The translations under genes were made by a program, and so were the position numbers. This document shows, piece after piece, positions 17,776 to 25,209 of a DNA stretch of 47,305 bases. Positions within the stretch are counted from its first letter, which is position 1; each line of letters opens with the position of its first letter. Origin of the DNA: Cytophagia bacterium CHB2 (lineage in GTDB: Bacteria > Zhuqueibacterota > Zhuqueibacteria > Zhuqueibacterales > Zhuqueibacteraceae); NCBI GenBank assembly GCA_030263535.1, contig SZPB01000007.1, forward strand, positions 1-47,305, in the 5' to 3' direction. The notes under the pieces are model-generated. The model was not told where the DNA came from. It made no database searches and was given only the letters and a program-made list of their open reading frames with translations.

Positions 17776-18822
17776 TTATCTCGGAAACCTCATTTCTCTT
17801 TCAGGTAATGGCGGAAAATCCGCATGCGGCTCGGTTTGATACCAATAAGCCACCGAAGAAATATCATCCGTCAATGGTTGATACTGCCGCGTCGGCCACC
17901 AACCCAAAGCCTGAATCGTCACGCGCAAATCTTGTGAGAAGCGGATGGGATCCGGCACATGCCAGCGATACATGGCATGCTTGGGAATCTCGTTTGCTTC
18001 TTTGCGCCAAAGCGGGTATCCCAGAAACGGCGTGGAATACGTTTCGCCAAAGCACCATGCCCCGCCGAAATAATCTTCCGTGCCGGTGCCGCAAATCGTC
18101 GGATACTCGCCATCACCATCAATAAAAAATTTTACTTCACCTTCACCCCACCAGCCGTTGGAAAGCTGCTCCCACGCGAGAACTGTGCCGGCGTAATGGC
18201 CGCGGCCGTGCACGTTGTCCAAAATAACATGCTCGGGATGCTCGCGCCGTGTCATGCTGCGCCGCCATTGCGCGTGAAAATACCCGGCGTTTTCCGGAAC
18301 TTTATCCAAAGCATAAGTGATTTGATAAAAGAAATGCGGGAACTCTACTTCATGTTGATTTTCAACCGTGACGCGAGCGTGCCGGCGAAAAGGCATGGGC
18401 CAGTAGCAATTGCATCCGCCGGAGGGATTAACGGCGACCATCAGAGAGCTGATGTTGTAGCGCAAACCATGTCCCAGCGCGAAGAAGTCGCCAAGCGGGA
18501 CTTCGACGGAAGGCTCGGCTTCTTCATCCCAATAAAAGCGCAGAATGCAATCGCGATGGGCTTTGACGTCGGTGGTGATCCAAATATGCTGAATCACACC
18601 CGGGCCGGCAATGTCGGCTAGCGTTGCGGTTTGTTGCGGCGGCAAGGCAATGCAGGGCCGCACCTTCCAGCCTTTGCCGAGATGGAAAGCCGCATTTTTT
18701 GCGTCTTCAGGCACAGCGCGTGCGCCGCCGGCTTTTTCACCGGTGGGGTTTTCCGCAGAAATGGAGCGTGTTTTGGCAGAAGTGATCAGTGGCAAGCTGG
18801 CGAGGTTGAGAAAGTCATTCAT
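17776..18822 (-). CDS. DUF2961 / GH172-family protein
   Basis: This 348 aa protein (from the ATG at 18822) shows the DUF2961 pattern: GPGVIQHIWITTD near the N-terminus, then GEGEVKFFIDGDGEYPTICG and GTEDYFGGAW, which hold the conserved acidic residues of the fold. DUF2961 proteins are now GH172 in part, with fructofuranosidase or difructose-dianhydride activity on fungal or plant-type glycans. The activity here is not known. The start excludes an upstream 30-codon extension rich in the repeat-derived string ATLRLCVWL, which comes from a CGCAAAG-type repeat (18854-18910). The protein appears cytoplasmic: there is no clear signal peptide. Confidence 0.82.
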   Translation of the reverse strand: MNDFLNLASLPLITSAKTRSISAENPTGEKAGGARAVPEDAKNAAFHLGKGWKVRPCIALPPQQTATLADIAGPGVIQHIWITTDVKAHRDCILRFYWDEEAEPSVEVPLGDFFALGHGLRYNISSLMVAVNPSGGCNCYWPMPFRRHARVTVENQHEVEFPHFFYQITYALDKVPENAGYFHAQWRRSMTRREHPEHVILDNVHGRGHYAGTVLAWEQLSNGWWGEGEVKFFIDGDGEYPTICGTGTEDYFGGAWCFGETYSTPFLGYPLWRKEANEIPKHAMYRWHVPDPIRFSQDLRVTIQALGWWPTRQYQPLTDDISSVAYWYQTEPHADFPPLPEREMRFPR

Positions 18823-18853
18823 GGCACGTTGTTGTTCAAAAAACGCAAGCCAC

Positions 18854-18910
18854 ACGCAAAGGCGCAGAGTCGCAAAGGGACCGCAAAGAAATCCTCTGCG
18901 TATTCTTTGC
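18854..18910. repeat. CGCAAAG/GCAGAG-type inverted repeat
   Basis: ACGCAAAGGCGCAGAG at 18854-18869 is mirrored by CTCTGCGTATTCTTTGC at 18894-18910, with a further CGCAAAG copy between. This is a low-complexity intergenic repeat type common in environmental genomes. It lies between the dioxygenase and the GH172-like gene and accounts for a false N-terminal extension of the latter. Confidence 0.7.
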
Positions 18911-18945
18911 ATCTGGGCGCCGTTGTGGGTGGGCTTTGCATTCTG

Positions 18946-19731
18946 CTATTTGCTTTGCGCCCGCTGCTCGCGCGCGGTTTGTTTGATCTCGTTCCAGTGA
19001 AACCGCCGCGGTGTGGCGCGCTTTTTCTGCGCTGCGCCAAATCCGAGAATGTACGCCCGGCGTGGGATAGCGGAACGATTCGGCGGTGTGTAATGCAGCG
19101 TGCGCGAGGCATGCACGGTTGCGCCGCCGGGCGGCAAGGGACAAGCAATCGCCTGGGATAAATCAACCAGGCTCATATCAACTTCCAAACCGTGAATGCG
19201 CGGATCATGATTGATGGAATGATGCGGCAAAACTTCCAGGCGGTGGCTGCCGGGAATGAAATACATGCAGCCGTTTTCCGGCGTGGCTTCTTGCAGCGGC
19301 ATCCAAAAGCTGCCTTCGTTATAATCCAACTCAGGATTCCAATACGCCTCATCTTGGTGCCAGGGCGTTTCGGCGCCATAGTGCGCCGGCTTGAAAATCG
19401 CGTGCTCACCTTTGTATGATGAGGCAGCGCCAAAAAGCTGTTGCGAGATTGCCAACGCATTGGCGCGATAGAGCGTATGCGCCAGCTCCGGCGCGTATTT
19501 CACCGGCATGAGAATTTGCGGCAGCGCGGCCGTTGCACCCTCTTCATCCGCGCCGGCCAAATCAAATTGATTGCCTTCCGCGCGGCCCGCTTGTTTGGCA
19601 AACAATTCATCATAGATTTCGCGAATGCGCGCGACTTCTTCCGCGGTGGTGATGGCGGGAATCACCAAGTAACCTTCGCGATGGAAGAAATCGATTTGAT
19701 CTTGTGTGAGTTTGATCGTTGGCTCGGGCAT
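18946..19731 (-). CDS. Phytanoyl-CoA dioxygenase (PhyH) family, Fe(II)/2OG oxygenase
   Basis: This 261 aa protein has the PhyH double-stranded beta-helix pattern. The iron triad is visible: His125 and Asp127 in TPWHQDEAYW, and His207 in GGATVHASRTLHYTPPNRS. The 2-oxoglutarate-binding Arg219 follows 12 residues later. GCMYFIPGSHRLEVLPHH is a family hallmark. These enzymes hydroxylate or oxidatively cleave C-H next to heteroatoms, so an oxidative demethylation or hydroxylation of a sugar is possible but unproven. The start at 19731 begins PEPTIKLTQDQIDFFHREGY, the usual PhyH beginning; an upstream extension to 19890 covers a hairpin and is not used. It lies between a heparinase-like gene and the GH172-like gene on the same strand. 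Confidence 0.88.
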   Translation of the reverse strand: MPEPTIKLTQDQIDFFHREGYLVIPAITTAEEVARIREIYDELFAKQAGRAEGNQFDLAGADEEGATAALPQILMPVKYAPELAHTLYRANALAISQQLFGAASSYKGEHAIFKPAHYGAETPWHQDEAYWNPELDYNEGSFWMPLQEATPENGCMYFIPGSHRLEVLPHHSINHDPRIHGLEVDMSLVDLSQAIACPLPPGGATVHASRTLHYTPPNRSAIPRRAYILGFGAAQKKRATPRRFHWNEIKQTAREQRAQSK

Positions 19732-19815
19732 GTTGTTTTTTTCGATATTTCTGCGGGAGCGAGCCGTCTCTGATGAATTTTGGCAATCAGAACCGGGTTC
19801 ACATTTGTTCCGCAG

Positions 19816-19860
19816 CGGCTTGGCCGTGACCGCCACGAAGGGCAAGCCACGGCCAAGCCG
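19816..19860. repeat. 13 bp perfect inverted repeat in intergenic gap
   Basis: CGGCTTGGCCGTG (19816-19828) and CACGGCCAAGCCG (19848-19860) form a perfect 13 bp stem with a 19-base loop. No T-run follows on either strand, so it is not a standard terminator. It could stall the leftward transcript between the heparinase-like gene and the dioxygenase. Confidence 0.75.
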
Positions 19861-19902
19861 TGGCTGAACATTGCCGAACGTGACTATCAAAACCCGCCGG
19901 AT

Positions 19903-22242
19903 TTATTTCGCCGCTTCTGCTTCCCAATAACGCAATTTTCCTACGCCCGGCTGATCCGGACTGCCGTCAAAATTCAATCCGAAGTCCGACGGCGCTTGTT
20001 CGTGCAGCACGCGATTTTTGTGGAGAATTTTCACGCCGCCGGTGAAGGCGTAATGAATCTTGTCGCGTTCTTCCACCACAAACAGATGATAGGCATCGGT
20101 TTCGTAATCGCCATAAACCGTTTTGCCGGAATCATAGGTGTATTTGGGCCGGCGCCAATCGCGAATCAATTCGGCTTGCAGATCCAGCTTCGCGCCGATG
20201 AGATATTTCTTCTGCGGCGTGTTGATCGCAAGGCCAACGGCTTGAGGATAACTCGAAATACTCAACATTTCAATTTGACGGCGATACTTTTCCGGATCAT
20301 CGTTTTGATCATGCGGAATCAATACCGTGACGAAAACTTGTAAGTCGCCGGGAAAACCGTGCCGGCCAATGAGTTGATAGATGACTTTCTCCTGCTGCCA
20401 ATAGCGCATTTGCGTTTCCACGCCCTCTTCCAATTGCGCGCGTTGCGGAAAATAAATCAACAGCCGCTCGCTGCCGCCCACGGGCAGAGTTTGCAAGGAA
20501 TCATACGTGGTGTCATACCAGCCTTCGCCCTGCGCCAGAATTTTTCTGGTGTGCCAAAGATTCGCGAGCGTCAGGTAGGTATCTTTTTTGAAGCGGATAA
20601 CATCGAAAATAACGAACCAATCGAGCTCTTTGACATAATTGATGATGCGATCGGCATCGTAGCCGAGATGCTCATCAATCAGGCGCGTGCGCGAGAGATC
20701 AAAATGCTTGAGCGCGAGAAAGTCAATTTTCTGCGTGCGCACCGGCCGGTAGGCGCCGGAGTTGCGAAAGAAATCCAGCAGGTTTTGCCCGGGCACGGCC
20801 GCGCGGCCCGGGGAGGCAAAACGGAATTGCCCCTGTTTTTGCCCGAGCGCAATTTTTCCGTCGCGCGCCACGATGCGGTTGTGAAAATAATCCGCGCGAT
20901 ATGCGCCGTACGGACCGCTGGGCATGAAATCGCGATAGCCGCCGTCGTGCAGCAGCATGGTGTTGTTCTTCATCAACAACACAATGCTGTTTTCATCGGA
21001 ATTGCCATGATGCATTTTCTCTTCTTCGACGGGAATGGTGTTGCGCAAATATTCCCGGAAGAGCCAGCCGCCGTCGCCTTCATCGCGGTAGTTGAGCAAC
21101 AGATATGTGCTGTTGGGCTGCCAGCCATTGCGCAATACAATTTTCTTGCCGACGATGTCTTCCAGCACTTCCTGGCTTCCGGAGGTTGGCGCTGCGGCCT
21201 CCAAAGAAAAATCTGACCAGCGATAGGCATCGGAAAGCACCAGAGCGGTGAATACGCCTTTGCGTTCCGGCAAGGGATGAAGGTATTTGCGAAAATGTTG
21301 CGCGGCCGCCCAGCGCAAACGCGCATCCTGAAAAACGGCGGCGCCCTTTTCAAAAAACGGAATCATGCGTTCCCAGCCGCCGCCCCAATTCGCGTCGCCG
21401 AAATCCGGCACAATGCCCGCCGGACTGATCAACCCAAGAAAGTATTGAAAGTAATAATTCATCACCGGCGTTTGATACAGGCTTTCATCTCCGCGCACGT
21501 CGCTGGCATAGGCCAGCAAAGAATAGAGCCAAACCGCATGATAGCCGGTGGCATCTTCGATTTCCCACTGGCCCCAATTGTCGTTGGCAATGGCATTACC
21601 CATAGTCTGCCATTTGTCGCGATGCGGATGCTCCGGCAAGACTTTGGCCGCGTAGAGCAAGCCTTCAGCGCGCAGGATCGCGCGATTCATCGGGCCCCAT
21701 TCTTGAAAATTCACAAAAAAATCCGCGCTCTCGGCAATATTCTGGTCGATGATCTGGCGTTCGCGCGGACTGAGCAACACGTGCTTGCGCAGAATAGCGT
21801 AGGCATGAATGTATTTGCTGAAGGTAAAAATATTCGGAAGCGCGGGCAGGCCCTGGGCATATTGCGCCTGGGTTTTGTAATAATCCGGCGGATAAGCCTT
21901 TTTATGCTCGGCGTAATGCAGCAATATTCTGCGCGCGCGATCCAAAAATTTCGCGTCGCGGCTGATTTCAAAAATATTGGCGGATAGCGCGGCGAGATAA
22001 ACTTCGTTGCCCGGCGGAAGATAACCGAACACATTGTTCACGTCGATGTTCTTGCGCCAGTTTTCGCGCTCGGCTTCCAAATTTTGCCAGCCCTCTTCTG
22101 CTGCCGCCAAAATGTAGGTGAGATACTCTTCCGGCGAAACAGCATCGGTTTGGGATGATGCGATAGAGCATAAGCCCAGCAAGAAGAAGATTGACAACAA
22201 CGCCCATCTCCCTGGCAGGCTATACCTGCCCCTCCGTGTCAT
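19903..22242 (-). CDS. Secreted heparinase II/III-like lyase
   Basis: This 779 aa protein has a signal peptide (MTRRGRYSLPGR, then WALLSIFFLLGLCSIASSQ). Its body is an alpha/alpha toroid (residues ~40-340), with PMNRAILRAEG and EDATGYHAVWLYSLLAY carrying candidate catalytic Asn and Tyr/His. A beta-sandwich follows, with EEEKMHHGNSDENS (His411, His412, Asp416) and LLHDGGYRDFMPSGPYG, typical of heparinase II/III-family polysaccharide lyases. These cut uronic-acid linkages by beta-elimination. It is a paralogue of the 25210-27474 gene with the same blocks in order. The ATG at 22242 is the tail of a repeat element (22237-22307). The alternative start at 22356 gives a 38 aa extension encoded by that repeat; the signal peptide favours 22242. 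Confidence 0.8.
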   Translation of the reverse strand: MTRRGRYSLPGRWALLSIFFLLGLCSIASSQTDAVSPEEYLTYILAAAEEGWQNLEAERENWRKNIDVNNVFGYLPPGNEVYLAALSANIFEISRDAKFLDRARRILLHYAEHKKAYPPDYYKTQAQYAQGLPALPNIFTFSKYIHAYAILRKHVLLSPRERQIIDQNIAESADFFVNFQEWGPMNRAILRAEGLLYAAKVLPEHPHRDKWQTMGNAIANDNWGQWEIEDATGYHAVWLYSLLAYASDVRGDESLYQTPVMNYYFQYFLGLISPAGIVPDFGDANWGGGWERMIPFFEKGAAVFQDARLRWAAAQHFRKYLHPLPERKGVFTALVLSDAYRWSDFSLEAAAPTSGSQEVLEDIVGKKIVLRNGWQPNSTYLLLNYRDEGDGGWLFREYLRNTIPVEEEKMHHGNSDENSIVLLMKNNTMLLHDGGYRDFMPSGPYGAYRADYFHNRIVARDGKIALGQKQGQFRFASPGRAAVPGQNLLDFFRNSGAYRPVRTQKIDFLALKHFDLSRTRLIDEHLGYDADRIINYVKELDWFVIFDVIRFKKDTYLTLANLWHTRKILAQGEGWYDTTYDSLQTLPVGGSERLLIYFPQRAQLEEGVETQMRYWQQEKVIYQLIGRHGFPGDLQVFVTVLIPHDQNDDPEKYRRQIEMLSISSYPQAVGLAINTPQKKYLIGAKLDLQAELIRDWRRPKYTYDSGKTVYGDYETDAYHLFVVEERDKIHYAFTGGVKILHKNRVLHEQAPSDFGLNFDGSPDQPGVGKLRYWEAEAAK

Positions 22243-22307
22243 TCTGTAAGAATCCTGTGAAAATCCACTACTGTCCTCAAAATTCACAAGATTCTTTCGG
22301 AATGACA
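22237..22307. repeat. TGTCATTCC-type inverted repeat, copy D
   Basis: A 71 bp copy: TGTCATTCTGTAAGAATCCTG on the left and CACAAGATTCTTTC then GGAATGACA on the right. The terminal TGTCAT supplies, on the minus strand, the ATG of the downstream heparinase-like gene, and the AGGATT inside the arm lies about 11 bases before that ATG, where a ribosome site would be. Confidence 0.85.
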
Positions 22308-22365
22308 GCGCAAAGTGTTTATGCAGATTAAAGCGTTTGCTTCCCAGTCTTTTCATGATCTCATC

Positions 22366-24438
22366 TCAGGTTGCAATTTCAAACTCCGGAATCGTCTCCG
22401 TATCCAGCACACGGCAAGTGATTGCGCGCGAGGATTTGTTTAATTTGACCAAAAGTTCCGGCGCATTCGTGCGGGAAATTTCCACCGCGCCCGGCGCCTC
22501 GCCTTTGCGCACCGGCAATAAAACCGTCACCAGAAAAGATGCCAAATCCGGCGTCTGAGTGCTGACTTCCGCAAAGGGATGCTTGGCCGCATTTTCTTCG
22601 GGAATGGGCAGGCGCAAGACTTCAACACCAATACCGTTCTGGCTGGCTGCGAAGGCATGCAACTCTGCGTGCGGCCGCATTGTTTTGAAGCCGCTGCTTG
22701 CGGGGGTGATGCTGCCCTTGCCATCCAAATTGTAGGCAAAGAAGCGGGCTTGTATGCGGGAGGGCTGCGCCGTTTTCACAACTTTGTCCAATATCAAAAC
22801 TCCAGGCAGCTCATGCAGAACGATTACGGTGCGTGTTATCGACTTCACATCGGGCGTCACCAATTGATACGCCGGTGTGGCATCGCTCGTCCAGAAAAAA
22901 TATCCGGACCGCTCGCCTTTGCGAACGATGCGGGCCGCAGCTTGCGAGGCATTCGTGCCCTCCGAGCCGTCATGATATTGATGCGGCCGGCCGTCGATCA
23001 GCACCGCGCTGTGTCCCGCGGTTGTGCGCATCATCCAGCTCGGATCGCTGAAGCTGTACGGTGGGCGATAAGGATCCGCCACGAGGTGTTCGCCAAAGCA
23101 TTTCACGATGATGCTGTTGCGGTCGGCGTGCTCGTGATTCGAGGGGCCGCCGCTGCGCATCGCGACAACTAAATCTTTAGGTTGATAACCCGTACGCGCC
23201 ACAATCCAATCCAAATCCGAATGCCACAATTGCGGACCCGACTTGGGCGCCACGGCTTGCATCTGCGGCCGATGCCAGATTAAGGCCCATTCATCCAGGT
23301 CTCCGCCCAATTTTTCTGCGAACCACAAAGCCTGAGGTTCATGAAAGTGAGCGGCAATCCACATGGGCATGGAACTGCGTTTGGGTTTGCCAGCCTCCCC
23401 GGTCTTGGCGTTGCCATTGTCGCCGAAGTTGACGATTTCATAAAGATCATCCTGCACCGGCATGGCCATGCCGTAGACATAATCCAAATAACCCGGCCAA
23501 TTGATCAAATCGTATAGATCCGCCATCCCGAAGCGATGCAAGATCGTTGTGGCTTGCGCGAGGTGCAACGCGGTGTAATGCGCGTAAGAAACGCCTTCAT
23601 CGTATGAACCATCGCGCGCGAAAAGATCGCGAAACGTTTTGATGCTGTAAATCGCCTGTTCCAGCCAGCGTTCGGTTTTTTCACTTTTGCCGAATTGTTG
23701 CTGGTACGCAACCGCGCCGATGGTCAAAGCCGAGGCCGGCACAGCCTTGAGATTAGTTCTGTCCAAAATATGCGGCCAGTTGCTGAGGTCGACACGATCG
23801 CCCGGACGATGTTCGAAGTAGGTGCTGGTTTGATCCATGCTCCACCCCACGACGCGCTCGGGGTAACGCATGCCATAGAGACTGCGAAAACATGGCTCGC
23901 AGCCGCGCTCGCCCATGGTTTCCAACCAGCTCGCGCGCTCTTTTTTATCCACGAAATCGCCCAGCCAATCGGCGCAGAAAGCCGCAGCCAGAACGGAACT
24001 CGAGGCGCGCTGAATGCCGATCACGTCTTTGCCGGCTTCTAAAAAGTAATCCCACTTGGGGAATTTCATCATGGTGCGAATGCAATCCGCCGCAAGCTTG
24101 GCCGCGTCTTTATCTTCCGTCATCGCATAGAAAAAAGCCATTTGTTGCGCGGAATCGCTGAGGCGCGCAATGTGATAGAGATGATCGTTATAGCGCACTT
24201 CGGATTTGAGAAACTTGCGTTCTTTGGCGCGATCGAACGCGGCGAGGCGCCGGCGCAGCGCGACAAACAATGCGTTTTCCGAAAAGGCAGCGCGCATGGC
24301 TTGAAGTTGGGTCTCATCAAAAAACAGCTTTCCGGCAAGCGGCGAGCCGCCCCGGGACAAATTCAGAAGCGGCATCGGCAGGAACATTGCCGGCGCGGCG
24401 AGCGAAGCAAGCTGGAGGAAATCGCGGCGGGTAGGCAT
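22366..24438 (-). CDS. Tat-exported heparinase II/III-family protein
   Basis: This 690 aa protein begins MPTRRDFLQLASLAAPAMF, a twin-arginine (RRDFLQ) export signal, implying export of a folded enzyme. The toroid carries DGSYDEGVSYAHYTALHLAQ (residues 276-295, with the candidate catalytic Tyr). The beta-sandwich carries PSNHEHADRNSI (residues 432-442, His435, His437, Asp439), close to the heparinase II/III hallmark. It is not a close paralogue of the two neighbouring heparinases (different toroid sequence). It ends 9 bp before a possible ATG of the next gene. The substrate is unknown, though a uronate-containing glycan is likely. Confidence 0.85.
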   Translation of the reverse strand: MPTRRDFLQLASLAAPAMFLPMPLLNLSRGGSPLAGKLFFDETQLQAMRAAFSENALFVALRRRLAAFDRAKERKFLKSEVRYNDHLYHIARLSDSAQQMAFFYAMTEDKDAAKLAADCIRTMMKFPKWDYFLEAGKDVIGIQRASSSVLAAAFCADWLGDFVDKKERASWLETMGERGCEPCFRSLYGMRYPERVVGWSMDQTSTYFEHRPGDRVDLSNWPHILDRTNLKAVPASALTIGAVAYQQQFGKSEKTERWLEQAIYSIKTFRDLFARDGSYDEGVSYAHYTALHLAQATTILHRFGMADLYDLINWPGYLDYVYGMAMPVQDDLYEIVNFGDNGNAKTGEAGKPKRSSMPMWIAAHFHEPQALWFAEKLGGDLDEWALIWHRPQMQAVAPKSGPQLWHSDLDWIVARTGYQPKDLVVAMRSGGPSNHEHADRNSIIVKCFGEHLVADPYRPPYSFSDPSWMMRTTAGHSAVLIDGRPHQYHDGSEGTNASQAAARIVRKGERSGYFFWTSDATPAYQLVTPDVKSITRTVIVLHELPGVLILDKVVKTAQPSRIQARFFAYNLDGKGSITPASSGFKTMRPHAELHAFAASQNGIGVEVLRLPIPEENAAKHPFAEVSTQTPDLASFLVTVLLPVRKGEAPGAVEISRTNAPELLVKLNKSSRAITCRVLDTETIPEFEIAT

Positions 24439-24508
24439 GGGGGTCTCTCTTTTGATATAGGCGAAGCTTGACTGGTGGTCAAGATTTCATTTTGCTCTAT
24501 CAAACGTA

Positions 24509-24536
24509 TTGTATCTATAAAAACTTTTGTTATATT
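24509..24536 (+). promoter_or_regulatory. Candidate promoter of toxin-antitoxin pair
   Basis: TTGTAT (24509-24514), a 16-base spacer and TATATT (24531-24536) lie 46 bases before the antitoxin ATG. The surrounding A+T-rich stretch contrasts with the neighbouring genes. The match is to the sigma-70 consensus; FCB-group promoters can differ, so this is a guess. Confidence 0.4.
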
Positions 24537-24582
24537 TCCGGCAACGCTTTGGTTTACTCATACGAGAAAGGAATCAACGGCC

Positions 24583-24801
24583 ATGCTTGAAACGATCACG
24601 GTCACGCTGCCGGCAGATCTTGAGCCGGCATTTAATGACGCCATAAAAGAAGAAGGCATTTCACCAAACGAATTTGTCAGTGTGGCTGTCAAAGAGTACC
24701 TTTTTCTGCGCCGGTTTCGGCTGCTTCGCGAGCGCATGGTGATGCAGGCGCAGGCTCAGGGCATTTATACCGATCAAGACGTTTTTAAACGTGTCTCATG
24801 A
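24583..24801 (+). CDS. Ribbon-helix-helix-like antitoxin
   Basis: This 72 aa protein starts MLETITVTLPADLEPAFNDA and continues into EEGISPNEFVSVAVKEYLF, the beta-strand plus two-helix pattern of CopG/ribbon-helix-helix antitoxins that bind DNA as dimers and neutralise a paired toxin. AAAGGA precedes the ATG; the longer frame beginning at 24475 is not used. Its stop overlaps the toxin start (ATGA at 24798-24801), showing translational coupling. The pair lies on the opposite strand to the surrounding glycan genes, so it probably was acquired separately. Confidence 0.8.
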   Translation: MLETITVTLPADLEPAFNDAIKEEGISPNEFVSVAVKEYLFLRRFRLLRERMVMQAQAQGIYTDQDVFKRVS

Positions 24802-25201
24802 AGATCGTATTGGACACCAACGTTCTTATTGCAGCGCTGATTACACGAGGCGTTTGCAGCCAACTGATCGAGCACTGTTTTGAAAGCCACGAGCTTTTCA
24901 CTTCAAAATTTATTTTAGACGAGGTGAGCACAAACCTTTTCAATAAGTTTCGCTTTAATTCAGATGACATTACAGAAGCCCTCGATCTCCTGCAATCCAA
25001 AATGCAGCCGGTTACGCCTGTTGAACTGAAAACGCCTGTATGCCGCGATCGGGATGACGACATGATCCGGCGACGGCGCTGGCTGCGGACGCCGCCTGCA
25101 TTATTACCGGCGACAAAGATTTGATCACCCTGCAACGTTTTCAGACGATTGACATCGTCTCACCCGCAGACTTCATCGACTACGAATCGCGTCGTCAATA
25201 A
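24798..25201 (+). pseudogene. PIN-domain toxin with a single-base frameshift
   Basis: The N-terminus MKIVLDTNVLIAALITRG holds the first PIN acidic residue (D6), with a later Glu in FILDEVST. PIN toxins of this class are RNases that use four acidic residues. In the open frame the protein turns to RRRRWLRTPP after the DRDDDMI motif and stops near 25124. Reading in the frame that is one base shifted from about 25068 gives ALAADAACIITGDKDLITLQ and then a PADFIDY ending, stopping at 25199-25201, which is the usual PIN C-terminus. One T missing near 25068 (ATC CGG for ATC CTG GCG) explains it. The missing part includes the conserved TGDKD Asp. It ends 8 bp from the convergent heparinase gene. It could be inactivation or a sequencing error. 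Confidence 0.85.
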
Positions 25202-25209
25202 AGTCTTCC

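Noticed and set aside
18823-18912. N-terminal extension of the GH172-like protein
   Set aside because: It translates the CGCAAAG-type repeat into a string such as ATLRLCVWL, a common false call.
19732-19890. Longer start of the dioxygenase
   Set aside because: It passes through a 13 bp inverted repeat and reads low-complexity residues; the PhyH pattern begins at the 19731 ATG.
24475-24582. Upstream extension of the antitoxin frame
   Set aside because: The first ATG with a good ribosome site is at 24583, and the extension overlaps a likely promoter.
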